From positions 1 to 44,122 of the forward strand of contig NZ_LYVP01000043.1 of assembly GCF_001984065.1 (NCBI RefSeq): a DNA stretch of 44,122 nucleotides, given 5' to 3'. The notes under the pieces are model-generated. The model was not told the origin of the DNA. It worked only from the letters and a program-made list of their open reading frames with translations, and searched no databases. Numbering within the stretch: the stretch's first letter is position 1; every line of letters begins with the position of its first letter. This stretch comes from Pseudomonas sp. KK4 (GTDB lineage Bacteria > Pseudomonadota > Gammaproteobacteria > Pseudomonadales > Pseudomonadaceae). A program made the position numbers and the translations under genes. Below, piece by piece: positions 14,648 to 23,347 of the stretch.

Positions 14648-15013
14648 TTACCCGCGCAACCAGGAGTCAACGGTGCTGGCACCGTATTGTTCCTTCCATG
14701 CTTTCAGGCCGCGATGGTTGCCGCCCTTGGTTTCAATCAGTTCGCCGGTGTGCGGGTTCTGATAAACCTTGACCACGCGAGCGCGGCGGGTTTTAGGTGC
14801 CGGGGCCTGTTGCAGACCGGATTTGCCCGGGTTCGGATCGAGGATGGCAATGATGTCGCGCAAGCTCTTGCCGTAGGTTTTCATCAGCCCCTGGAGCTTT
14901 TCTTCGAATTCGATTTCTTTCTTGAGCCCGGCATCGTTCTTCAGGGACTCCAGCTGCTTGAGCTGTTCTTGAAGGGCCTTTTCAGCTGCACGAAATTCAG
15001 CGAGTCTGGACAA
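14648..15013 (-). CDS. H-NS-like xenogeneic silencer, MvaT/MvaU family
   Basis: 121 aa from a TTG start at 15013, with GGAG eight bases upstream. No ATG is available at the family's usual start. The N-terminal helix-rich part (SRLAEFRAAEKALQEQLKQL, then EFEEKLQGLMKTYGKSLRDIIAILDP) is the dimer/oligomer domain. After a basic linker (KTRRARVVK) comes the DNA-binding part YQNPHTGELIETKGGNHRGLKAWK, where the GGNHRGLK loop enters the minor groove of AT-rich DNA. The SxLAEFRAAEKAL start is closer to MvaU than to MvaT. It is expected to silence AT-rich acquired genes, possibly including the 25.1-26.6 kb region here. Confidence 0.93.
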   Translation of the reverse strand: MSRLAEFRAAEKALQEQLKQLESLKNDAGLKKEIEFEEKLQGLMKTYGKSLRDIIAILDPNPGKSGLQQAPAPKTRRARVVKVYQNPHTGELIETKGGNHRGLKAWKEQYGASTVDSWLRG

Positions 15014-15132
15014 TATCTTTACTCCAATAGTGTGTTTGGCTGATACCAACCGCAAACAAAGCTATAAGCCAAGAGCCTTGAAGCGACTCGGTGATAAATG
15101 GCTCACCTGCCAAATTACCGCAGGCATGAAAA

Positions 15133-15161
15133 ATTGTAGTAGTTAATTGCTCAAGAGTAAA
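15133..15161 (-). promoter_or_regulatory. Candidate promoter of the MvaU-like gene
   Basis: On the minus strand TTTACT (15161-15156) and TACAAT (15138-15133) are separated by 17 bp. They match four and five of six consensus positions. The implied leader is about 115 nt and AT-rich. The 15014-15247 gap holds nothing else recognisable. Confidence 0.5.
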
Positions 15162-15247
15162 TCATGTCTTTTTTTTCATGTAACAAGAGCAGTATTTTGA
15201 TTCAAATTGGTGCGCTGTACTGCGCTGCCGGAGATTTTTCCCCAAGC

Positions 15248-16780
15248 TTAATGGCCACTTAATGCACTAATGAAATCTGCACCGGGCATCGGCCGGCCGT
15301 ACAGATAGCCTTGCAGGAAGTTAACGTTATGATCGGTCAGGTATTCACTTTGCGCTTGGGTTTCCACACCTTCGGCCACCATGGCCAGACCCAGTTTGTG
15401 CGCAAGTTCAATGATGGTGTCCAGAATATGGCTGGACAGGGTATCGATGCCGATCATCGCTACGAAGCTCTGATCGATCTTCAGGAAGTCCACACTGAAC
15501 TGGCGCAGATAGCCGAGGCTGGAATGGCCGGTGCCAAAGTCGTCAATGGCAAGTTTCACCCCCAACCCGTGCAACTGGTCGAACAGTTGCTGGGTGATGG
15601 CGGTGGACTCGATCAGTTCACGCTCGGTCAGTTCAAGTATCAGGTGAACGGACCCGGGGGCAAATCCGTCGAGAAATGCGCGGCAATCCTCGATAAGCTC
15701 CAGGCTTTGGCAATGTTGGGCAGTAATGTTGATACCGATATGAAAGGGCTCTTCAAACGATGCCGACAGCGGCGCGAGCAGCGCGGCGGTCTGCTGCATC
15801 AGCGAGCGGGTCATCGGTACGATCAGCCCCGAGTGTTCGGCAAACGGAATAAACAGGTCGGGGCGCACCAGGCCTTCTGTCGGGTGATTCCAACGCATCA
15901 ACACTTCGACGCCTGACACTTTCTTGCTGTCGCCATGCACCACTGCCTGAAAATAAGGCACGAACTCCAGCGCCTCCAGAGCCCGCTTCATTTCATGGGT
16001 CGGCGAAGACGAACGCTTCTGCAAAACATGCCCGATAAAGCCGGCCACGGCACCGAAAAAGATCAGCAAACTGAACAGCGCCGGATATTCACTGCTCATG
16101 TAGCGCCAGGTTTCACCTTCGGGGAAACCGGCTTCCACACCGAAGGCATATCGGGACGAGTCGAGTTGGATCTGTGCCACCGGGAAGTCGGGCGTTTCGC
16201 CCTCGTGAAACTGGCCGTCGGCCGTCAACCAGTTGGGGCCGACGTGCAGCGCCAGCAATGTCTGCCGGCCTATCAGGCGCAATACGTTACTCAGATGGTA
16301 ACCATCGAGGGTGCTCATCGCGCCGCGTTTACCGTCGCTGATCCGATAAACCAGCAATGCCGTATTGGGCGTGACGGGGTTGCCTTTCATCAGCAACAGG
16401 CGGCCGCCGACATAGTCGCCGGGGGTAATCTTTTCGTGATAATCGCCAAACAGCGAACTGCAATAGATGCTGTCGTCCCACACCAGGTTGGTCGAGCGGA
16501 CGAATGGACGACGGGTGACCTGTTCGCGCAGGGCGAGGTTGACGTCAATGCAACTTTGCCCGGCCAGGGGCAGTAATTCGCGGGCCGCCTGTGCGGTGTT
16601 GTCGAGCATCAGTTCGAACTGGCGCAGCGCTTCTTCGGCGGTCTGACGTGTGCTTTGCTCAAGCGTTCTTTCGGCCTGGATATAGAGGATGCCTGCACCC
16701 AGCACGATCGGGAGCAGGGCACTGGCGAGGGTGACAGAAGTTCGCAGTCCGTGTTTGCGGGGCTTGGCTCTCAATGGCAT
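15248..16780 (-). CDS. CSS-motif/EAL cyclic-di-GMP phosphodiesterase, inner membrane
   Basis: 510 aa. A membrane segment at about 13-33 and another at about 233-252 bracket a periplasmic sensor of about 200 residues carrying the CSS signature (YCSSLFG, Cys107) and a second Cys (SCID, Cys77). In this family the two Cys form a redox-sensitive disulfide made by DsbA/DsbB that restrains the enzyme. The cytoplasmic EAL domain (about 262-505) has the catalytic set: EVLMRW in the EAL position, the NITAQ segment, LELTERE, IDDFGTGHSSL, KIDQSF and AEGVET. Hydrolysis of c-di-GMP is therefore expected, which would lower adhesion. There is no GGDEF domain. Proximity to adhesin genes in the same window is suggestive only. 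Confidence 0.93.
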   Translation of the reverse strand: MPLRAKPRKHGLRTSVTLASALLPIVLGAGILYIQAERTLEQSTRQTAEEALRQFELMLDNTAQAARELLPLAGQSCIDVNLALREQVTRRPFVRSTNLVWDDSIYCSSLFGDYHEKITPGDYVGGRLLLMKGNPVTPNTALLVYRISDGKRGAMSTLDGYHLSNVLRLIGRQTLLALHVGPNWLTADGQFHEGETPDFPVAQIQLDSSRYAFGVEAGFPEGETWRYMSSEYPALFSLLIFFGAVAGFIGHVLQKRSSSPTHEMKRALEALEFVPYFQAVVHGDSKKVSGVEVLMRWNHPTEGLVRPDLFIPFAEHSGLIVPMTRSLMQQTAALLAPLSASFEEPFHIGINITAQHCQSLELIEDCRAFLDGFAPGSVHLILELTERELIESTAITQQLFDQLHGLGVKLAIDDFGTGHSSLGYLRQFSVDFLKIDQSFVAMIGIDTLSSHILDTIIELAHKLGLAMVAEGVETQAQSEYLTDHNVNFLQGYLYGRPMPGADFISALSGH

Positions 16781-17189
16781 TCGCGAAACCTGTGACGATG
16801 AAATAGGGCTCTCAAATGCTGGCGGCGAATAACGCCCTCCAAAAAGAGTTCACGTGGCAGTCATGATAGTTGGACCTGTGCACTCCTGTCGCTTGTCGGC
16901 CATCAACCCCTTGCATCCACGTGTAAAAGGGGGATTTTATACAGAAGGCGGACAAACTGATTTACGCTGTGTAGAATCTGTTTACGCATACAAGAATAAA
17001 ACGTCTTCTGGCAGCAGAAGCCTCGCCCGTCATAGCCTTGGGTCGACAATGAAGATATTAGGGTTTCAATTGATCTACGGTGACTTCCTCGCCCGCAGCG
17101 TGCGGGGCATTTCCTGCGCGCCACCCACCGGCCTCGGCATTGCTTGCAACTAACCTTTGTTAATTGAAAAGAATGATGAGGCGCCAACC
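16781..17189. other. 409-bp intergenic region upstream of hpd
   Basis: No convincing gene: the 99-aa frame at 16854-17153 lacks a family pattern. The region holds an imperfect dyad TGTAAAA...TTTATACA (16922-16943). It also holds two tandem 20-bp units sharing TTTACGC (16961-16967, 16981-16987), and a GATGAGG ribosome-binding site before hpd. The spacing of one unit to the next is about two helical turns, as for tandem activator sites. Confidence 0.4.
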
Positions 17190-18266
17190 ATGGCAGATTT
17201 ATACGAAAACCCAATGGGCCTGATGGGCTTTGAGTTCATCGAGTTCGCATCGCCGACCCCCAACACCCTGGAGCCGATCTTCCAGATCATGGGCTTCACC
17301 AAGGTCGCGACCCACCGCTCCAAAGACGTGCACCTGTATCGCCAAGGCGCGATCAACCTGATCCTCAACAACGAACCCAACAGCGTCGCTTCGTACTTCG
17401 CAGCCGAGCACGGCCCGTCGGTGTGCGGCATGGCGTTCCGGGTCAAGGATTCGCAAAAGGCCTACAAACGCGCCCTGGAACTCGGCGCCCAGCCGATCCA
17501 CATCGAAACCGGCCCGATGGAGCTGCACCTGCCGGCCATCAAAGGCATCGGCGGCGCACCGCTGTACCTGATCGACCGATTCGGTGAAGGCAGCTCGATC
17601 TACGACATCGACTTCGTGTACCTCGAAGGTGTTGATCGCAATCCGGTCGGCGCCGGCCTGAAAATCATCGACCACCTGACCCACAACGTGTACCGCGGTC
17701 GCATGGCCTACTGGGCCAACTTCTACGAGAAGCTGTTCAACTTCCGTGAAATCCGCTACTTCGACATCAAGGGCGAATACACCGGCCTGACCTCCAAGGC
17801 CATGACTGCGCCGGACGGCATGATCCGCATCCCGCTGAACGAAGAATCGTCCAAGGGCGCAGGCCAGATCGAAGAGTTCCTGATGCAGTTCAACGGCGAA
17901 GGCATCCAGCACGTGGCGTTCCTGTCCGATGACCTGGTCAAGACCTGGGACCACCTGAAGAGCATCGGCATGCGCTTCATGACCGCGCCGCCGGATACCT
18001 ACTACGAAATGCTCGAAGGCCGTTTGCCGAACCACGGTGAGCCGGTGGGTGAGCTGCAGGCGAGGGGAATCTTGCTGGACGGTTCGTCCGAGTCGGGTGA
18101 CAAGCGACTGCTGCTGCAGATCTTCTCGGAAACCCTGATGGGGCCGGTGTTCTTCGAGTTCATCCAGCGCAAGGGCGATGACGGTTTCGGTGAGGGCAAC
18201 TTCAAGGCACTGTTCGAATCGATCGAGCGCGATCAGGTTCGGCGTGGGGTGTTGGCCACCGAGTAA
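17190..18266 (+). CDS. hpd: 4-hydroxyphenylpyruvate dioxygenase
   Basis: 358 aa from the ATG at 17190 (MADLYENPMGLMGFEF). It converts 4-hydroxyphenylpyruvate to homogentisate in tyrosine breakdown, and homogentisate can also feed pyomelanin. The Fe(II) ligands of the family are present: His162 (IDHLTHN), His241 (IQHVAF) and Glu323 (FFEFIQRKG), each one residue later than in the well-studied P. fluorescens enzyme. The rest of the homogentisate pathway is not in the window. A REPIN follows the stop codon. Confidence 0.97.
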   Translation: MADLYENPMGLMGFEFIEFASPTPNTLEPIFQIMGFTKVATHRSKDVHLYRQGAINLILNNEPNSVASYFAAEHGPSVCGMAFRVKDSQKAYKRALELGAQPIHIETGPMELHLPAIKGIGGAPLYLIDRFGEGSSIYDIDFVYLEGVDRNPVGAGLKIIDHLTHNVYRGRMAYWANFYEKLFNFREIRYFDIKGEYTGLTSKAMTAPDGMIRIPLNEESSKGAGQIEEFLMQFNGEGIQHVAFLSDDLVKTWDHLKSIGMRFMTAPPDTYYEMLEGRLPNHGEPVGELQARGILLDGSSESGDKRLLLQIFSETLMGPVFFEFIQRKGDDGFGEGNFKALFESIERDQVRRGVLATE

Positions 18267-18286
18267 CTCGCTGCACGGATAAACCG

Positions 18287-18374
18287 GTGGGAGCGGGCTT
18301 GCTCGCGAAGGCGTCGTATCAGTCAACATCATTGTTGAATGAAAGACCGCTTTCGCGAGCAAGCCCGCTCCCAC
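18287..18374. repeat. REPIN (TGGGAGCGGGCTTGCTCGCGA type)
   Basis: Opposed arms GTGGGAGCGGGCTTGCTCG... and ...CGAGCAAGCCCGCTCCCAC in the convergent gap between hpd and rarD. It closely resembles the REPIN at 13189-13277. Confidence 0.92.
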
Positions 18375-18391
18375 TTTTGTTTTGTGTTGGC

Positions 18392-19273
18392 TTAAGGCCT
18401 GCGCTGGCGCATCAGGTGCTTGAACCCTTCAAACACCAGCACCACCACCGCCAGCCAGATCGGGATATAGGTCAGCCATTCCCCCGACTTGATGCTTTCC
18501 CCCAACAGCAACGCCACGCCGAGCAACAGCACCGGCTCCACATAGCTCAGCAATCCGAACAGGCTGAACGGCAGCAGGCGACTGGCGATGATGTACACCA
18601 CCAGCGCCGAGGCGCTGATCAGCCCCAGCAGCGGGATCAGCCACGCCAGGGCAGGGTACTGATCGAACACCCCGAAACCCTGGTCGCCACCGTGCACGAA
18701 CCCGTAGGCGATCGGCAGCATCAGGGTCATGTCCACCCACAGCCCGCCGAGGTTGTCGGTCTTCAGCCATTTACGCAGCACGAAGTACAGCGGGTAGCCG
18801 ATGACCACCACCAGGGTCGCCCAGGAAAACCCGCCGACCTGATACACCTCATTGACCACGCCCAGGCTGGCGAAGAACACCGCGACCTTTTGCAGATAGG
18901 ACAGGCGTTCGCCATAAGCGATGCGTCCGGTCAGCACCATGGCCAGCGGCAACAGAAAGTAACCCAACGAGACATCGAGGCTGTAGCCGTTGAGCGGCGC
19001 CCACATGAACAGCCAGAGCTGCACGCCGAGCAGGGCTGACGACAGGATCAGGCCGGCGACCAGTTTCGGTTTTGCGCCGATGCGCCGCAGCAGGTCGGCC
19101 ACGCGCCGCCATTCACCGGACACCCCCATGAACACGGTCATGCAGGGCACGGTCAGCAGCATGCGCCAGCCGAAAATCTCCACGCCGCTCAAGGGGGTGA
19201 GCAGCGACGTGTAGTAATACATGACGGCAAACAGCACCGAGGCTGAAACCGATAGAGCAATACCTTTAGACAA
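18392..19273 (-). CDS. rarD: RarD-type EamA-family membrane transporter
   Basis: 293 aa from a TTG at 19273 preceded by GAGGA. The ATG frame extension to 19333 has no membrane character and is rejected. About ten hydrophobic segments are visible, in the two-fold EamA repeat. The opening MSKGIALSVSASVLFAVMYY and the EIFGWRMLLTVP and GYFLLPL blocks are those of RarD (historically linked to chloramphenicol sensitivity). It is an inner-membrane permease of the drug/metabolite transporter superfamily with no confirmed substrate. Confidence 0.9.
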   Translation of the reverse strand: MSKGIALSVSASVLFAVMYYYTSLLTPLSGVEIFGWRMLLTVPCMTVFMGVSGEWRRVADLLRRIGAKPKLVAGLILSSALLGVQLWLFMWAPLNGYSLDVSLGYFLLPLAMVLTGRIAYGERLSYLQKVAVFFASLGVVNEVYQVGGFSWATLVVVIGYPLYFVLRKWLKTDNLGGLWVDMTLMLPIAYGFVHGGDQGFGVFDQYPALAWLIPLLGLISASALVVYIIASRLLPFSLFGLLSYVEPVLLLGVALLLGESIKSGEWLTYIPIWLAVVVLVFEGFKHLMRQRRP

Positions 19274-19383
19274 ACTGTCCTCGCGAAGTCGAACGTGAAA
19301 CGGGGGGCGGAGGATACGTGGTTTCGGTGACAAATACTGACCAGATGATCAGCCCCCCCAGCCTTTGCGAACAACCGGAAAAC

Positions 19384-19473
19384 TGTGGAAGCGGGTTTGC
19401 TCGCGAATGCGCTGGGTCAGTCGACATCGATGTTGAGTAGCCGTCCGTCTTCGCGAGCAAGCCCGTTTCCACA
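19384..19473. repeat. REPIN, diverged arms
   Basis: TGTGGAAGCGGGTTTGCTCG with CGAA on the left and TTCGCGAGCAAGCCCGTTTC with CACA on the right. It differs from the copies at 13189 and 18287 by matching changes near both ends (GGAAGCGGGTTT), a sign of compensated or distinct-subfamily arms. Confidence 0.88.
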
Positions 19474-19487
19474 AGGATCTGCGACAT

Positions 19488-19511
19488 TGCAGGAGCAAGG
19501 CTTGCCCGCGA
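19488..19511 (+). repeat. Single REP half-element
   Basis: TGCAGGAGCAAGGCTTGCCC followed by GCGA is a solitary REP-like arm, 14 bp after the adjacent REPIN and 21 bp before the aldo/keto reductase stop. No opposite arm is visible. Confidence 0.6.
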
Positions 19512-19531
19512 TGAGGCCGGCACATCCAGCA

Positions 19532-20542
19532 TCAACTGCGGGAATTACGCCCGGACACAAAGTGGCTCACATCATTGAACCCCGGTGTCGACGCATGTCC
19601 CGGTGTCACCAGCGAATCGATGAACGCCTCATCGTCGGCCGTGATCTTCACCGCCTGCGCCTTAGTGTAGGCGTCCCACTGTGCTTCGGTGCGCGGGCCC
19701 ACGATGGCTGAGGTGACGGCGCCATTGTTCAACACCCAGGCAATCGAGAATTCAACGATGCCCACGCCACGACTCTGGGTGTAAGCCTGGATCTGTTGGG
19801 CGATGCGCAACGACTCCACACGCCATTCGGTTTCCAGAATGCGCTTGTCGGCGCGACCTGCGCGGCTGTTGGCATCCGGCGCCACATCCGGGGCGTATTT
19901 GCCGCTGAGCACGCCACGCGCCAAAGGACTGTAGGGCACCACCCCCAGGCCATAGTTGTGCGCCGCAGCGATCTGCTCGGCCTCGGCCTGGCGATTGACG
20001 ATGTTGTACAGCGGCTGGCTGATCACAGGGCGGTCGACGCCGAGCGCATCGGCTACCCGAATCACCTCGGCGATGCGCCAGCCACGGTAATTAGACAGGC
20101 CCCAATAGCGGACCTTGCCCTGGCGGATCAAGTCACCCATCGCCGACACCGTCACTTCCAGCGGCGTGTTGTGGTCTTCGCGGTGCAGGTAATAGATGTC
20201 AAGATAATCGGTGCCCAGGCGCGTCAGGCTGGCGTCGATGCCGTTGAACATATGCTTGCGGCTCAGGCCGCTGCGGTTCGGCACACCGTCCACCGGGCCG
20301 AAACCGACTTTGGTTGCCAACACCCATTCGTGGCGGTTACCGGCTATCGCTTCGCCGACGATTTCCTCGGAGCGACCGTGGGTGTAGACGTCCGCGGTGT
20401 CGATGAAATTGATGCCCTGGTCCCAGGCCTTGTCGATGATTCGCAGGGAATCTTCGGTGCTGGTCTGTTCGCCGAACATCATGGTGCCCAGGGTCAGGGT
20501 CGACACCTGCAAACCCGAGTGACCCAGCGTGCGGTAGCTCAT
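19532..20542 (-). CDS. Aldo/keto reductase
   Basis: 336 aa from the ATG at 20542 (MSYRTLGHSGLQVSTLTLGT). An NADPH-dependent carbonyl reductase of the AKR barrel fold. The catalytic tetrad is visible: Asp and Tyr in IDTADVYTHGRSEE, Lys in LATKVGFG and His in YYLHRED. The C-terminal GPRTEAQWD segment is the cofactor phosphate site. Similar to the E. coli YajO/Tas-type group. The substrate cannot be read from sequence. It is upstream of nothing obvious and 68 bp past the end of the export operon, on the same strand. Confidence 0.93.
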   Translation of the reverse strand: MSYRTLGHSGLQVSTLTLGTMMFGEQTSTEDSLRIIDKAWDQGINFIDTADVYTHGRSEEIVGEAIAGNRHEWVLATKVGFGPVDGVPNRSGLSRKHMFNGIDASLTRLGTDYLDIYYLHREDHNTPLEVTVSAMGDLIRQGKVRYWGLSNYRGWRIAEVIRVADALGVDRPVISQPLYNIVNRQAEAEQIAAAHNYGLGVVPYSPLARGVLSGKYAPDVAPDANSRAGRADKRILETEWRVESLRIAQQIQAYTQSRGVGIVEFSIAWVLNNGAVTSAIVGPRTEAQWDAYTKAQAVKITADDEAFIDSLVTPGHASTPGFNDVSHFVSGRNSRS

Positions 20543-20610
20543 GATGAATTCCTTTTGCCAGTGGGAAAGCTTCAATCAAATACCAGAAAGCCCGGGCCCG
20601 GCAAAATGAA

Positions 20611-21885
20611 TTATTGAGGCCGCAACCCGCCCGTGCGAACGAAGCCCGGCGCCAGCCCAAAAACCTCAACGCCATCGACGCTCGATCGCCCAGTGGTAAC
20701 GGTCATCCGCTGAACAGGGCGGTCCATGGCTTCTCGGTAATCCACCACCCGATCCGGACCTTCCTGGCGAATCGCCTGCGGCGGCACCACGATCGCCTGC
20801 TCATTGCGATACGTGGTGATGGACAAGCGTGCGCTCATGCCCAGGCGCACCCTGCGCAACTGCTGGGGTGTCAATGGCGGCAGCGACAGGGTGAGCGAGA
20901 ACTTCGCACTGCCGTTGGATTCTTCACCGGGGTCGGCCAGGCTGCTGACGATGTGCACCTTGCCCGACAGGCGCTCACCCTCGAAGCCATCTCCTTCGAT
21001 CTCCACCGGTTGCCCCGGATGCAACTGATTGACGTCGAGCTCCGAGGCCAGGGCCACGATCTTCAGGCGTTCGATATCGGCCAATCCGAACACCACCTGA
21101 CCTTGACTCAGCCGGGAACCGGCCTGCAACGGTGCGGTGCCGGCATCGGGACGCGATGAGGTATTGGCAGGCACGATCACCCCGGTGTAGGGCGCAACGA
21201 TGTGCTGGCCGTCGAGCAACGCGCGCAAGCCCTCATATTTGACTGTGGCATTGGTCAGCTCCATCTCGGCAATGCGCCGCTGTTCGCCGGTTCCCTGGGC
21301 CAGGGTTTGCTGCAACTCGTTTTGCGCGGCGCTCAGTTCAAGCCGTTGCATCTGCAACTGCTGGCTCAGGTCATCCAGTTCATTGCGCGGGATGATTCCG
21401 CGCGCCAGCAACTGTTGGGTGTCGTCAAGCCTGCGTTGCAAGTTGCTCAGCGTCATTTCAGCGGTACGCACCGTGCGCCGCGCCCGCACCACCTGCGCAC
21501 TGTTGTCCCAGTCTTTCATTTCTTGCTCGACGCGCTGTGCCTTGAGTTGCGCCGCCAGGGCATCGCGCAGTTGCGTTTCGATCAGGGTCGGATCCAGGGT
21601 CAATAACCGCTGCCCCTGTTCCACCCGTTGTCCTTGCTCCACCAGCAGCGCTTGAATGTTGCCTTCAAAGGGCGCGCTCAGGAACACCGTCTTGTGGGGT
21701 TCGATCTTTCCCGCCAGGGCGATGCTGTGGATCAGGGGCGCGTTGTTTACGCTCAACCATTGCTCGCTGTCGGCAGCGGCAGTGAGTGGCGCCTGCACTT
21801 TGATGATCGCCAGGCCCGTCAAGACGATCGACGTCAGCAACGCCAGTTTTTGCCAGCGGCGCAGGCCTGTTTTATCAGTAGTCAT
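20611..21885 (-). CDS. Periplasmic adaptor (membrane-fusion protein) of a MacAB-type exporter
   Basis: 424 aa from the ATG at 21885; a start at 21894 is also possible. One N-terminal membrane anchor (LALLTSIVLTGLAII) is followed by the HlyD/MacA plan: half lipoyl domain (AGKIEPHKTVFLSAPFEG), a long alpha-hairpin (about residues 95-220), second half lipoyl (HIVAPYTGVI) and beta-barrel (LGMSARLSI, VPPQAI). It bridges the inner-membrane permease and the TolC-like channel. The start overlaps the end of the channel gene by 11 bp, showing translational coupling. It is the last gene of the exporter operon, whereas in MacAB and PvdRT-type operons the adaptor comes first. Confidence 0.9.
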   Translation of the reverse strand: MTTDKTGLRRWQKLALLTSIVLTGLAIIKVQAPLTAAADSEQWLSVNNAPLIHSIALAGKIEPHKTVFLSAPFEGNIQALLVEQGQRVEQGQRLLTLDPTLIETQLRDALAAQLKAQRVEQEMKDWDNSAQVVRARRTVRTAEMTLSNLQRRLDDTQQLLARGIIPRNELDDLSQQLQMQRLELSAAQNELQQTLAQGTGEQRRIAEMELTNATVKYEGLRALLDGQHIVAPYTGVIVPANTSSRPDAGTAPLQAGSRLSQGQVVFGLADIERLKIVALASELDVNQLHPGQPVEIEGDGFEGERLSGKVHIVSSLADPGEESNGSAKFSLTLSLPPLTPQQLRRVRLGMSARLSITTYRNEQAIVVPPQAIRQEGPDRVVDYREAMDRPVQRMTVTTGRSSVDGVEVFGLAPGFVRTGGLRPQ

Positions 21886-23347
21886 TGAGGGCAATCTCCC
21901 AACTTTCCAGTGTCATGCCGAGGGTCAGGTCGAGTTGGGTCTGGGCGTTCAGATAGGCAATCAAAGCACTGAGCCGGGCATTCTGCGCTGCACGCAGGTC
22001 GCCTTCGAAACTGATGATCTGAAAATTGCTGGAGCGCCCGGCATTGAGCTTTTCCCGTTCGATCTCCAGTTTGCGTCGCGACAGTTCAGTGGCTCGCTGG
22101 GCGATTTCATATTGGCGCCATCGGGTGCCGAGGTCGCGCACCACGTTGTTGACGTCCCGTTCCAGTTCCTGGCGAGCGTCGGCCAGTTGGATCTCCTGAG
22201 TCTCGACATTGACCCGCGCGTGAACCTCGGCCTGGCGGGTACTCAGGTCGCCGATGGGGATTTCCAGCTGCACACCGGCGTAACTGTCCCAAGTCCGCCG
22301 GGCGCCGATGCCTGAGTCCGCGCGGCCGTTGAACTGATTGGCGCCGGTGACCAGCGACAGGTCCCAGCGCGCCTGATCCCTGGCGACCAACAGGTTCAGC
22401 TCGGCCTGTTGGCGGCCGAGCAGCGTCGACAAATACTGCGGTTGTTGAATCTGCGCCAGGCGCAGGGCTTGCTGCGGGTCGATGGTCACGCGGGAGGCCT
22501 CGAGGATTTCACTGGCGTGGACCGGCGTCGACAGGTCCAGTGCCAGCAAACGCAGCAGCGCCAGGCGATTGATGTGCAACTGGTTTTGCGCGTCTTCGAC
22601 ACCCAGTTCCTGCGCAGCGATGTCAGCTTCGGTCTGGACGACTTCGAACTCGGCCATGCGCCCGGCGCTGATCAACGCCTTGTTCACCTCCAGCAGTGAG
22701 CGCGTGCGTCTGAGCGCCTCCTGGGCAATCGTCAGTTGCTCCTGGGACCTGAGCAACTCGCGGTAGCTGGCAATGATGTCGGAGATCGCCCGGGACACGC
22801 TGGCCTTGAGGTTCAGGCGGTTGGCCTGTTCCGACACCTGCGCCAGGCGCAAGGGCGCTGTGGTCACGTCCCGGCCTGCACCGCGCAGCAGCGGTTGAAT
22901 GATGGACAGGTTCAAACCGTCGCTGCGCACACGTCCGGCCCGCTCGGCGTCCCCCAGTTGGCGGGTCCAGCCGGTGCTGAGGCGGGTGCCGTATTCACTG
23001 AGCAGACTCACGGTGGGGGCCAGCGTCGTATGGCGGCCCCGGTCTTCGCTGCCTTGGGTCCCCTCGTGTTTTGCCTTGATCAGCAGCTTTGGATTGAACG
23101 CGTCCCGGGCCACGCGCAAGTCGAATTTCTGCGCCACCCGTTGCAGGTAAGCGCTGCGGATCCCCCGATGATTACGCAACCCGAGGTACACCGCGTCGCC
23201 CAGGGTCAGGTGCGTCGATTGCTGGCTCAACAGCACGCTGCGGTCATTGCCACGCGTTAATGATGGCGCGGACACGTCCACCGATGCGTGGCCGCTCTGC
23301 GCAAACACGCAGAGCAGGGTGATCGCCGCGACTCGCCCGTTATTCAT
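21875..23347 (-). CDS. TolC-family outer-membrane channel protein
   Basis: 490 aa from the ATG at 23347 (MNNGRVAAITLLCVFAQSGHA), a signal peptide ending after GHA. Two outer-membrane efflux repeats are seen. Each starts with a segment like LTLGDAVYLGLRNHRG and has long amphipathic helices with periodic Leu and Gln, as in TolC barrels and alpha-tunnels. The C-terminus (AYLNAQTQLDLTLGMTLESW) is typical. Its start overlaps the permease end by 8 bp. It should connect the adaptor to the outside. Confidence 0.92.
   Translation of the reverse strand: MNNGRVAAITLLCVFAQSGHASVDVSAPSLTRGNDRSVLLSQQSTHLTLGDAVYLGLRNHRGIRSAYLQRVAQKFDLRVARDAFNPKLLIKAKHEGTQGSEDRGRHTTLAPTVSLLSEYGTRLSTGWTRQLGDAERAGRVRSDGLNLSIIQPLLRGAGRDVTTAPLRLAQVSEQANRLNLKASVSRAISDIIASYRELLRSQEQLTIAQEALRRTRSLLEVNKALISAGRMAEFEVVQTEADIAAQELGVEDAQNQLHINRLALLRLLALDLSTPVHASEILEASRVTIDPQQALRLAQIQQPQYLSTLLGRQQAELNLLVARDQARWDLSLVTGANQFNGRADSGIGARRTWDSYAGVQLEIPIGDLSTRQAEVHARVNVETQEIQLADARQELERDVNNVVRDLGTRWRQYEIAQRATELSRRKLEIEREKLNAGRSSNFQIISFEGDLRAAQNARLSALIAYLNAQTQLDLTLGMTLESWEIALNDY

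Noticed and set aside
16854..17153. A 99-aa plus-strand frame before hpd
   Set aside because: No ribosome-binding site, no family pattern, and it covers the candidate regulatory repeats.
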